Shown: positions 1 through 5,502 of the stretch, one piece after another
How the letters are laid out: the number at the start of each line of letters is the position of its first letter
How positions within the stretch are numbered: the stretch's first letter is position 1
Source: Modestobacter sp.
Lineage (GTDB): Bacteria; Actinomycetota; Actinomycetes; Mycobacteriales; Geodermatophilaceae
Direction of reading: 5' to 3'
Length of the DNA stretch: 6,970 bases
Assembly (NCBI GenBank): GCA_025963425.1
Contig: JAOPUQ010000456.1
Location: 1-6,970 of the forward strand
Program-made: the position numbers and the translations under genes
Notes under the pieces: generated by a model
What the model saw: only the letters and a program-made list of their open reading frames with translations
The model's database searches: none
Told to the model about the DNA's origin: nothing

Positions 1-176
1 GTGATCGCGAACTGCTCGCCGCCGCCGCGCTCGAGCACCTCCTCGACCAGCCGCGCACCGGCCATGCCGTTGCCGACCACGACGAGCCGCTGCCGGGTGT
101 CGACGCCGTCCACGTCGTCCATGGCGAAGGTGAGTGCGGTGACGCCCTCCGGGCGCCCGCCCAGGACCGCCGTCAT
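1..176 (-). CDS. nirB: NirB-like FAD/NAD(P)H-dependent nitrite reductase large subunit, N-terminus only
   Basis: Partial gene: 58 full codons are visible before the left edge cuts it. After an N-terminal stretch of about 30 residues it enters a Rossmann dinucleotide-binding beta-alpha-beta unit with the motif GNGMAG at residues 35-40, followed by ARLVEEVLER. This GNGMAG form is typical of the FAD-binding start of assimilatory nitrite reductase large subunits (NirB) and related NasB-type reductases, which supply electrons from NAD(P)H. The ATG at 176 shares its A with the TGA stop of the upstream nitrate reductase (TGATG), so translation is probably coupled, and a GGAGG lies 4 bases before it. 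A second ATG at 122 (residue 19) is closer to the fold but lacks a clear ribosome binding site. The siroheme and Fe-S part is outside the window, so NirB versus a separate nitrate reductase flavoprotein subunit cannot be settled here. Confidence 0.75.
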   Translation of the reverse strand, partial: MTAVLGGRPEGVTALTFAMDDVDGVDTRQRLVVVGNGMAGARLVEEVLERGGGEQFAI

Positions 177-523
177 CAGACCTCCACCAGACCCAGGTCG
201 AGCACGAGCTCCCCGGTGACGCCCTCGGGGGCGGCCGCGTGCAGCTCCACGACGGTGCCGCCGGTGAGGTCCTCGACCACCCGCAGCGGCACGTGCACGT
301 CGCCCTTGGCGCCGATCGGGAACCAGCGCATCGGCTCCCCGTCGCGGAGGAGCAGCACGTACACCAGCTCGCCGGTGGAGTTGCCGCCGCGGAAGTACAG
401 CGCCTGCGCGCTGGCGCCGGCGGGCACCTGGTAGCGCAGCACGGGGTCGATCGGGCCTGGCTTGGCCAGCCCCTCCCCGGTGATCGGATAGACGCCTTGC
501 AGGAAGCGCGGGGTGCTCTTCAC
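176..523 (-). other. C-terminal 115-residue domain of the nitrate reductase frame; possible independent gene with its own start
   Basis: Starting at the in-frame GTG at 523 (residue 744 of the long frame), a 115-residue product beginning VKSTPRFLQG is encoded up to the TGA at 178-176. It is rich in predicted beta strands (LRYQVPAG, LVYVLLLRDG, MRWFPIGA, LVLDLGLVEV), has no cysteine and no membrane segment, and looks like a compact beta-sandwich. I do not recognise a named family. Its place between nitrate reductase and the NirB-like gene suggests a role in nitrate assimilation, perhaps as an accessory or electron-transfer partner subunit, but this is inference. GGAGGAGG lies 9 bases before the GTG, far better than the ribosome binding site of the whole gene. 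It may be made as part of the long protein, separately, or both. Confidence 0.5.
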
Positions 524-2752
524 GCTCGTGGTCCTCCTCCGGGACGGGGGGCGAGGGACTGCGGTGGGCTGGTGCGCGTGGGGTCGGGGCCGGGGCTGGG
601 TGGCCGGTGCCGGCGCGGGGATGCGTTCCTCGGGACCCCCGACCCGGGTGACGGCGACGGCGCAGACCTTGAAGGCCGGCATCCGGCTGGTGGGGTCCAG
701 CGCCGGGTCGGTGAGGGCGTTGGCGCTGCTGCCGCCGCCCCAGTGGAACGGGGCGAAGACGACGTCGGGGCGGATGGCGTCGGTGACCAGGGCGTGGAAG
801 CGGGCCCGGCCCCGGCGGGTGTTGAGCTCGACCAGGTCGTCCTGGGCGATCCCGAGGGCACGGGCGAGGTCCGGGTGCAGTTCCGCCCGCGGCGTGGGGG
901 CGATCAGCTGCAGGCTGCGCGAGCGGCGGGTCTGCGCGCCGGACTGGTACTGGGCGAGCACCCGCCCGGTGGTGAGCACGTAGGGGTACTCGGCGTCCGG
1001 CTCCTCGTGGGCGGCCGCGTGCTCGACGCGCCAGAACACGGCCCGCCCGTCGGGGGTGGCGAACCGGTCGGCGAACAGCCGCGGGGTGCCGGGGTGGGTG
1101 GGGTCGGGGCAGGGCCAGAACAGGCCCTGCTCGTCGTCGATCCGCCGGTAGGTGATGCCGGAGTAGTCCGCGGCACTGCCGGCGCTGGCCCGGCCGAGCT
1201 CGGCGAAGACGGTCTCGGCGTCCCCGCTGAACGCCGGGCCCACGCCCAGCCGGGCGGCGAGCTCGGCCAGCAGCTGCAGATCGTCGCGGACGCCCTCGGG
1301 CGGGTCCATCGCCCGGCGGCGGCGGATCACCCGGCCCTCGAGGTTGGTCATCGTGCCGTCCTCCTCCGCCCACATGGCGCTGGGCAGGACGACGTCGGCG
1401 AGCTCGGCGGTCTCGGAGAGGAAGAAGTCGCTGACGGCCAGGAAGTCCAGGTCGCCCAGCCGGCTGATCACCCGCCGGGCGTCGGGCGCGGAGACGGCGA
1501 TGTTGGACGCCAGCACCAGCATCGTGCGGACGCCGCCGTCGGTGCCCAGGCGGTCGAGCATCTCGAACGCCGACCGCCCGGCGCCGGGGATGTCCTCGGG
1601 GTCGATGCCCCACACCGCGGCGACGTGGGCGCGGGCCGCCGGGTCGGTGATCGTGCGGTAGCCGGGCAGCTGGTCGGCCTTCTGCCCGTGCTCGCGCCCG
1701 CCCTGCCCGTTGCCCTGACCGGTGACCGTGCCCCAGCCGCTGCCCTCGCGGCCGGGCAGCCCGAGCGCCAGGGCCAGGTTGATCCAGGCCTGGGCGGTGT
1801 CGGTGCCGCTGCGGTGCTGCTCGGCGCCCCGGGCGGTGAGGATGATCGATCGCTGCCCGCGGGCCAGGGCGAAGACGGTGCGCCGCTGCTGCTCCACCGG
1901 CACCCCGGTGAGCCGTTCGACCCGGTCGGGCCAGTAGCCGGCCATCCCGGCGCGGACGTCGTCGAAGCCGGTGGTGCGGGCGGCGACGTAGGCCTCGTCG
2001 ACCAGCCCCTCGGCCAGCGCGATGTGCAGGAGTCCGTTGGCCAGCGCCAGGTCGGTGCCCGGCAGCGGCTGGACGTGCAGCGTGGCGTTGCGGGCGGTGC
2101 TGGTGCGCCGCGGGTCGATGACGATGTGCTCGGCGCCGCGGTCCCGGCCGGTGTCGAAGTACTGCATCGCCGGCGGCATGGTGTCGGCCGGATTGCTGCC
2201 GACCAGCACGACGACGTCGGCCTCGGCGATGTCGGCCAGCGGGAACGGCATGCCCCGGTCCAGCCCGAACGCGCGGATGGCGGCGCCGGCCGCCGAGGAC
2301 ATGCAGAACCGGCCGTTGTAGTCGATGGCGCTGGTGCGCAGCGCCACCCGGGCGAACTTGCCGAACTGGTAGGCCTGCTCGTTGGTCAGTCCGCCGCCGC
2401 CGAAGCAGCCGACCGCGTCCCGGCCGTGGACCCGCTGGGTCGTCTCGATGGCGGCGACCACCCGGTCCAGGGCGGCCTCCCAGGCCGTCTCCACCAGCGG
2501 GCTGCTGCGGTCGGCGGGATCCGCGCGGACCAGCGGCCGGGTCAGCCGCTCCGGGTGGTCCAGCAGCTCGGGAGCCGACCAGCCCTTGGAGCACAGCCCG
2601 CCACGGTTGGTCGGGAAGTCGGCGGGGACCAGGGTGGCCGGCCGCTCGCCGGCGGTCATGGTCACCCCGCACTGCAGCGAGCAGTACGGGCAGTGGGTGG
2701 CGGTGGTGCGCGTGCCGGTGCCCGATCGCGAGGCGGAGACGGCTGCGGACAC
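176..2752 (-). CDS. nasA: Assimilatory nitrate reductase catalytic subunit (molybdopterin oxidoreductase) with an extra C-terminal domain
   Basis: An 858-residue cytoplasmic molybdoenzyme expected to reduce nitrate to nitrite for nitrogen assimilation. Residues 21-54 hold the [4Fe-4S] ligands C21, C24, C28 and C54 (CPYCSLQC, then GGLCSKGW). C150 in NGRFCMSS is the expected Mo ligand of the NapA/NasA group. GSNPAD at 185-190 and the PLPGTDLALANGLLHIA stretch are typical bis-MGD contacts, and TNLEGRV near the middle is also characteristic. The molydopterin-binding domain spans about 590-702. No Tat signal is seen, which favours assimilatory NasA/NarB over periplasmic NapA. The Cys-rich BFD-type [2Fe-2S] domain found at the C-terminus of some NasA proteins is absent. 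Instead a Pro/Arg-rich linker (703-743) leads to a 115-residue beta-rich domain that may be a separate gene. The GTG at 2752 is the most upstream start and is needed to keep the Fe-S motif; its ribosome binding site is weak. The next gene, nirB-like, overlaps by one base. Confidence 0.9.
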   Translation of the reverse strand: MSAAVSASRSGTGTRTTATHCPYCSLQCGVTMTAGERPATLVPADFPTNRGGLCSKGWSAPELLDHPERLTRPLVRADPADRSSPLVETAWEAALDRVVAAIETTQRVHGRDAVGCFGGGGLTNEQAYQFGKFARVALRTSAIDYNGRFCMSSAAGAAIRAFGLDRGMPFPLADIAEADVVVLVGSNPADTMPPAMQYFDTGRDRGAEHIVIDPRRTSTARNATLHVQPLPGTDLALANGLLHIALAEGLVDEAYVAARTTGFDDVRAGMAGYWPDRVERLTGVPVEQQRRTVFALARGQRSIILTARGAEQHRSGTDTAQAWINLALALGLPGREGSGWGTVTGQGNGQGGREHGQKADQLPGYRTITDPAARAHVAAVWGIDPEDIPGAGRSAFEMLDRLGTDGGVRTMLVLASNIAVSAPDARRVISRLGDLDFLAVSDFFLSETAELADVVLPSAMWAEEDGTMTNLEGRVIRRRRAMDPPEGVRDDLQLLAELAARLGVGPAFSGDAETVFAELGRASAGSAADYSGITYRRIDDEQGLFWPCPDPTHPGTPRLFADRFATPDGRAVFWRVEHAAAHEEPDAEYPYVLTTGRVLAQYQSGAQTRRSRSLQLIAPTPRAELHPDLARALGIAQDDLVELNTRRGRARFHALVTDAIRPDVVFAPFHWGGGSSANALTDPALDPTSRMPAFKVCAVAVTRVGGPEERIPAPAPATQPRPRPHAHQPTAVPRPPSRRRTTSVKSTPRFLQGVYPITGEGLAKPGPIDPVLRYQVPAGASAQALYFRGGNSTGELVYVLLLRDGEPMRWFPIGAKGDVHVPLRVVEDLTGGTVVELHAAAPEGVTGELVLDLGLVEV
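521..540 (-). promoter_or_regulatory. Strong internal Shine-Dalgarno and GTG inside the nitrate reductase frame
   Basis: On the minus strand GGAGGAGG (540-533) is followed after 9 bases by GTG (523-521), in frame with the nitrate reductase. The GTG is part of GTGA, whose TGA (522-520) is a stop in the neighbouring frame. This is the layout normally seen where two translationally coupled genes overlap by four bases. Within an uninterrupted reading frame such a signal would be unexpected, although the run encodes Arg codons AGG AGG, which are rare in high-GC actinobacteria. Confidence 0.6.
580..600 (+). other. G-quadruplex-type motif in the linker-coding region
   Basis: The plus strand carries four G tracts of 4, 4, 4 and 3 bases separated by two-base loops (TC, CC, CT). 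This fits the standard intramolecular G-quadruplex pattern. It lies on the template strand of the nitrate reductase, within the part encoding the Pro/Arg linker. More G runs lie next to it at 541-568, including a G6 run at 546-551. Structure formation is not shown by sequence alone, and G tracts are common at this base composition. Confidence 0.45.
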
Positions 2753-2760
2753 GTCACGAG

Positions 2761-2819
2761 GTTCCGTCGGCCCCGTTTCCCATCGGCTGCGGCTGCGTCA
2801 AGGTCGCGTTCCGTCGGCC
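2761..2819. repeat. 12-base direct repeat in the leader of the nitrate assimilation operon
   Basis: GTTCCGTCGGCC occurs at 2761-2772 and again at 2808-2819, both within the 94-base gap between the YjbR-family gene and the nitrate reductase start. On the minus strand, a TTGACG (2801-2796) that could serve as a -35 element lies between the two copies, but no convincing -10 follows at the usual distance. The paired sites could be operators for a regulator of nitrate assimilation. No known consensus is recognised. Confidence 0.4.
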
Positions 2820-2846
2820 GCACAGCGGCGTCCGGGCCGCCGTGCG

Positions 2847-3191
2847 TCAGGGCCCGACGCCGGGGCTGGACGGTCGGCGCAGCGCCGCCGGCGCGCGCCG
2901 GGACCAGGCGTCCTCCAGCAGCTCCGCCAGCAGCACCGGGTCGACGGCGTCGAGCGCCACCCGGACCCCGGAGAGCTTCTGACCCCACCACAGCAGCTCG
3001 ACACCGTCGGGGTCGCCGGCGGCGACCGCCCGGGCCAGGTCCTCGCCGACCATCACGTCGAGGACGCCGTCGGCCGGGACGGTGGCCATCACCTTCCCGC
3101 CGCCGACCCGGAAGGACCGGCGCCCGTGGTGGTCGGCCTCGGTCACCCCGGGCAGGGCCAGGGCGGCGTCCACGGCCTCGGCCAGCTCCAT
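2847..3191 (-). CDS. MmcQ/YjbR-family protein
   Basis: A 114-residue protein from the ATG at 3191. The N-terminus MELAEAVDAALALPGVTEADHHGRRSFRVGGGKVMA matches the YjbR/MmcQ (cyanophage-like DNA-binding fold) pattern: an alpha helix, LPGVTE, then a strand-turn-strand with FRV and K, followed by the WWGQKLSGVRV block and a C-terminal helix (VDPVLLAELLEDAW). Family members are small, usually 110-120 residues, so the length fits. Biochemical function is not established for most of them; nucleic-acid binding is proposed from the fold. A longer version from ATG 3233 adds 14 residues but has no ribosome binding site and no resemblance to the family N-terminus, so 3191 is preferred; GGTGGGCGG directly precedes it. 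The gene is transcribed towards the nitrate reductase, 94 bases away, and divergently from the small membrane protein. Confidence 0.85.
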   Translation of the reverse strand: MELAEAVDAALALPGVTEADHHGRRSFRVGGGKVMATVPADGVLDVMVGEDLARAVAAGDPDGVELLWWGQKLSGVRVALDAVDPVLLAELLEDAWSRRAPAALRRPSSPGVGP

Positions 3192-3268
3192 CCGCCCACC
3201 GTAGGGCGGCGCCCAGCTCCTGAGCACGGTCATTGCCGGGGGCGCGGAGCCGGGCCAGGCTGGCGGAC

Positions 3269-3421
3269 ATGGCGACGGACGTGGAGCAGGCGCTGGTGCA
3301 CGCGGCGACCGACGAGCTGCGGGTGCCCTTCTGGATCGTGCTCGCCGGGGTCGGCGCCGGCGCGTTCTGGGCCCTGGCCGGGGTGCTGGTGGGCACCCGG
3401 CTCAGCCGACGGCGGACCTGA
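3269..3421 (+). CDS. Small single-pass membrane protein, hypothetical
   Basis: A 50-residue product. Residues 1-17 are acidic and polar (MATDVEQALVHAATDEL). Residues 20-44 form one strongly hydrophobic segment (FWIVLAGVGAGAFWALAGVL within it), followed by a basic tail SRRRT. By the positive-inside rule the short C-terminal tail would be cytoplasmic. Nearly every codon third position is G or C, which supports real coding. The ribosome binding site is weak. Starting 36 bases earlier at ATG 3233 adds an Arg-rich stretch and is less likely. The gene diverges from the YjbR-family gene and converges on the VOC gene, with which it shares a terminator-like hairpin. I do not recognise a family and assign no function. 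Confidence 0.6.
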   Translation: MATDVEQALVHAATDELRVPFWIVLAGVGAGAFWALAGVLVGTRLSRRRT

Positions 3422-3438
3422 CCGGCACGGGCCGGTCA
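3419..3438. terminator. Bidirectional terminator-like hairpin between convergent genes
   Basis: A perfect 8-base inverted repeat, TGACCGGC and GCCGGTCA, is separated by the loop ACGG. The outer TGA of each arm is the stop codon of the gene on that strand: the small membrane protein ends at 3421 and the VOC protein at 3436. The stem is GC-rich and symmetrical and could end transcription in both directions. No T tract follows on either side, as is common for actinobacterial terminators. Confidence 0.65.
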
Positions 3439-3813
3439 GTAGACGGCGATCTCCACGAGGTTGCCGTCGGGGTCACGCACGTAGACGCTCCGCATCCGCC
3501 CCAGCGCGCCCTCCTTCGGCACCGGACCGACCTCGAGCGGTACGTCGTGCTCGGCCAGCTCCTGCTGCACCTGGGCCAGCGGCGTCTCGGTGACCAGGCA
3601 GAAGTCGGCGGTCCCGGGAGCGGCCGCCGCGGCCTTGGGCTCGAACTCGTGCCCGGCCAGGTGCAGGTTGACCTTCTGCCGGCCGAACACCAGCGCGCGC
3701 CGTCCCTCGCCGAAGGTCTCCGCCCGCATGCCCAGCACACGGGTGTAGAAGTCGACGGTGCGATCGAGGTCGGCCACGGTGAGCACCAGGTGGTCGAACC
3801 GGTCGATCCGCAC
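3436..3813 (-). CDS. VOC (glyoxalase/bleomycin-resistance fold) protein, GLOD5-like
   Basis: A 125-residue single VOC module made of two beta-alpha-beta-beta-beta halves. It begins IDRFDHLVLTVADL and continues FYTRVLGM, LVFGRQKVNLH, HEFEPKAAAA, DFCLVTETPL, VPLEVGPVPKEG, YVRDPDGNLVEIAVY. This series closely matches what I recall of the glyoxalase domain-containing protein 5 group. Candidate metal ligands are H8, H51 and E121, the positions usual in metal-dependent VOC enzymes. The substrate is not known for this group; a glyoxalase, dioxygenase or resistance role cannot be chosen from sequence. The GTG start at 3813 lies 3 bases after the stop of the nickel permease, with GAGG 8 bases upstream, so the two are almost certainly co-transcribed and coupled. 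This pairing hints at a nickel-using enzyme or a shared metal response, which is inference. Confidence 0.9.
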   Translation of the reverse strand: MRIDRFDHLVLTVADLDRTVDFYTRVLGMRAETFGEGRRALVFGRQKVNLHLAGHEFEPKAAAAAPGTADFCLVTETPLAQVQQELAEHDVPLEVGPVPKEGALGRMRSVYVRDPDGNLVEIAVY

Positions 3814-3816
3814 CGC

Positions 3817-4953
3817 TCAGGCCTCGACCGGTCCGGCGGCCCCGCGCATCCGGCGGCCGATCGCGGTGTAGCGCCACACCAGAGCGGAGACCAGCCACGC
3901 CGCCAGGAACAGCCCGACGATCACGAAACCGACCGCGCTCAGGTCCAGCGAGCCCAGCCAGGCGACCGGGCCGGAGGTCAGGTCCATCCGCTCGGTGATC
4001 AGCGCCAGCACCTCCAGGCCGCCGATCGCCAGGGCGACGACGACCGACAGTGCGGTGACGGTGAGGTTGTAGAACATCTTGCGGCTGGGTGAGGCGAAGG
4101 CCCAGCCGTACGCGTAGCCCATGGCCGCACCGTCGGCGGCATCGAGCAGGCACATGCCCGCGGCGAAGAGCACCGGCAGCACCATGATCGCGTACCAGGG
4201 CAGTGAGAACGCCACTGCGCCGCCGGCCAGGACGAGCAGCGAGACCTCGGTGGCGGTGTCGAAGCCCAGCCCGAAGAGCAGGCCGACCGGGTACATGTGC
4301 CAGGGCTTGCTGACCCCCCGGGTGACCCGGCCCAGGATGCGATTGAGCAGCCCGCGCTTGGCCAGCTGCTCCTCCAGGGCCTGCTCGTCCAGCTGCCCGG
4401 ACCCGGAGCGCCGGTAGACCCGCAGGATGCCGACGAACACGACGAGGTTGAGGCTGCCCACCAGCAGCAGGAACCCGGCGGACACCGAGAGCCCGACGGT
4501 GCCGGTCAGCTGCTGCAGGAAGGAGTTCTCGTCGCCGACCTGCCCGGCCAGCGCTCGCAGGCCGAAGGCCAGCAGCACGCAGAGGCCGAAGACGACGGAG
4601 GAGTGGCCGAGGGAGAACCAGAAGCCCACCGACAGCGGGCGCCGCCGGCCGCCCTGCAGGGCGCGGGTGGTGTTGTCGATGGCCGCGATGTGGTCGGCGT
4701 CGAAGGCGTGCCGCATGCCCAACGTGTAGGCGGTGAGACCCAGCCCGACGCCGAAGACCGTCGTCCCGCCCAGCTGGTAGCGCTCCGGGACGACGAAGAG
4801 CAGCAGCGTGCCCCAGCCGAGCACGTGCAGCAGGACGATGAACGCGCCCATGCCGGCCAGGCTGCGCCACTCGGCCCGGGTGGGCCGGCCGCCGGGCGGG
4901 AGCTCGGACGAGGGATCGGTGCCGGCGACCGTCTGGAGGTCCTGCGCGCTCAC
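3817..4953 (-). CDS. nixA: NicO/NiCoT-family nickel-cobalt permease
   Basis: A 378-residue inner-membrane permease that would import Ni2+ (or Co2+) for metalloenzymes. Numbering from the longer GTG start at 4977 (386 residues), the family signature RHAFDADHIAAIDN is at 89-102, with H90, D94 and H96 as the metal-selecting residues. FSLGHSSVV (121-129), LGFDTATE (237-244) and MCLLDAADG (275-283) are further NiCoT signatures. About eight hydrophobic segments are seen (roughly 43-63, 73-88, 116-143, 161-187, 229-251, 255-280, 302-326, 346-370), as expected. The GTG at 4953 is preferred because AGAGG lies 8 bases before it. The GTG at 4977 has no such site and would sit inside a Nur-like operator. 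Selectivity for nickel over cobalt cannot be read from sequence alone. A VOC gene follows after 3 bases, and arfB lies upstream on the same strand. Confidence 0.92.
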   Translation of the reverse strand: MSAQDLQTVAGTDPSSELPPGGRPTRAEWRSLAGMGAFIVLLHVLGWGTLLLFVVPERYQLGGTTVFGVGLGLTAYTLGMRHAFDADHIAAIDNTTRALQGGRRRPLSVGFWFSLGHSSVVFGLCVLLAFGLRALAGQVGDENSFLQQLTGTVGLSVSAGFLLLVGSLNLVVFVGILRVYRRSGSGQLDEQALEEQLAKRGLLNRILGRVTRGVSKPWHMYPVGLLFGLGFDTATEVSLLVLAGGAVAFSLPWYAIMVLPVLFAAGMCLLDAADGAAMGYAYGWAFASPSRKMFYNLTVTALSVVVALAIGGLEVLALITERMDLTSGPVAWLGSLDLSAVGFVIVGLFLAAWLVSALVWRYTAIGRRMRGAAGPVEA

Positions 4954-4970
4954 GACGTCGGCCTCTGCTT

Positions 4971-4989
4971 GTTGCACATCGGTCGCAAC
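4971..4989. promoter_or_regulatory. Nur-like nickel-responsive operator upstream of the permease
   Basis: The dyad GTTGC-N9-GCAAC contains TTGCAC-ATCGG-TCGCAA, in the 6-5-6 layout of the Nur box described in Streptomyces (TTGCAA-N5-TTGCAA). The outer TTGC and GCAA arms are perfect; the inner two bases of each half differ. It ends 17 bases upstream of the preferred permease start at 4953. Nur is a Fur-family repressor that shuts off nickel uptake when nickel is plentiful. A site at this gene is therefore biologically apt, although the match is a prediction. Confidence 0.55.
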
Positions 4990-5020
4990 AAAACCACATG
5001 CCCGGCCGTCCGCGCGAGGC

Positions 5021-5040
5021 GGGACCGCTCGGTCAGTCCC
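5021..5040 (-). terminator. Weak hairpin over the arfB stop codon
   Basis: GGGAC (5021-5025) and GTCCC (5036-5040) form an inverted repeat around the arfB TGA (5035-5033), and an alternative inner GACC/GGTC pairing is possible. No T tract follows. It may attenuate transcription from arfB into the permease leader, but such short GC dyads arise readily in this base composition. Confidence 0.3.
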
Positions 5041-5470
5041 AGGTGCGCCGCTGCTTCTTCAGCTGTCCGCGCTGCTTCTTCGCCTCGATCCGCCGCTCCT
5101 TCGAGCCGCGGGTCGGCTTGGTCTTCCGTCGCGGCGGGGCCGGTGGCGCCAGCGCCGCGCGCAGGACGGCGGCCAGCCGGGCGCGGGCAGCCTCCCGGTT
5201 GCGCAGCTGGGCGCGGTGCTCGCTGGCCGCGATGGTCAGCACGCCGTCGACGAGCCGGTCGCCGAGCCGCTGCCCCAGCCGGGTGCGCTGCAGCTCGCTC
5301 AGGCCCGGGACCTCCAGCGGGATCACCGACAGCTCGACCCGGGAGTCGGCGGTGTTCACGCCCTGACCGCCCGGCCCCGAGGAGCGGGAGAACCGCCACG
5401 ACAGCGCCGCGGCCGGAACGACGAGATCGCCGACGACCGGCAGGTCACCGAACGCGTCGTCCCCGGGCAT
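5033..5470 (-). CDS. arfB: Alternative ribosome-rescue factor ArfB (YaeJ-type peptidyl-tRNA hydrolase)
   Basis: A 145-residue protein that would release the nascent chain from ribosomes stalled on mRNAs lacking a stop codon. The release-factor catalytic domain occupies about residues 8-105, with the GGQ motif at 34-36 inside RSSGPGGQGVNTADSRVEL, the standard peptidyl-tRNA hydrolysis loop. There is no stop-codon recognition domain, which separates it from RF1 and RF2. The basic tail (113-145, with KTKPTRGSKERR and KKQRGQLKKQRR) is the feature ArfB inserts into the empty mRNA channel. Length fits the family (about 140 residues). The ATG at 5470 has GGGGAG about 10 bases upstream. The frame remains open far upstream without a better start. 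It is on the same strand as the nickel permease, about 80 bases away, but functional linkage is not suggested. Confidence 0.92.
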   Translation of the reverse strand: MPGDDAFGDLPVVGDLVVPAAALSWRFSRSSGPGGQGVNTADSRVELSVIPLEVPGLSELQRTRLGQRLGDRLVDGVLTIAASEHRAQLRNREAARARLAAVLRAALAPPAPPRRKTKPTRGSKERRIEAKKQRGQLKKQRRTWD

Positions 5471-5502
5471 GCCGCACAGTCTCCCCGACCGGCGCGGCGC
5501 GG

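Noticed and set aside
2753..2780. Possible GlnR site before the nitrate reductase (GAAAC and GTGAC spaced 22 bases start to start on the minus strand)
   Set aside because: The intervening half site does not match the GTnAC-n6-GAAAC pattern, and one half abuts the start codon. The match is too weak to call, though GlnR control of this operon would be biologically likely.
2773..2801. Promoter with TTGACG as -35 on the minus strand
   Set aside because: The hexamer 17 bases downstream is AAACGG, which is not a credible -10 element; mentioned only with the direct repeat.
239..3223. Very long plus-strand open frame antisense to the nitrate reductase and YjbR-family genes
   Set aside because: Its translation is repetitive Gly/Ala/Arg/Val sequence with no recognisable domain, and it mirrors two well-supported genes. 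Long antisense frames are normal in DNA of this GC content.
3473..4999. Minus-strand 508-codon frame overlapping the nickel permease and VOC genes
   Set aside because: It is Arg/Ala/Gly-rich and out of frame with both the permease and the VOC protein, each of which has clear family motifs.
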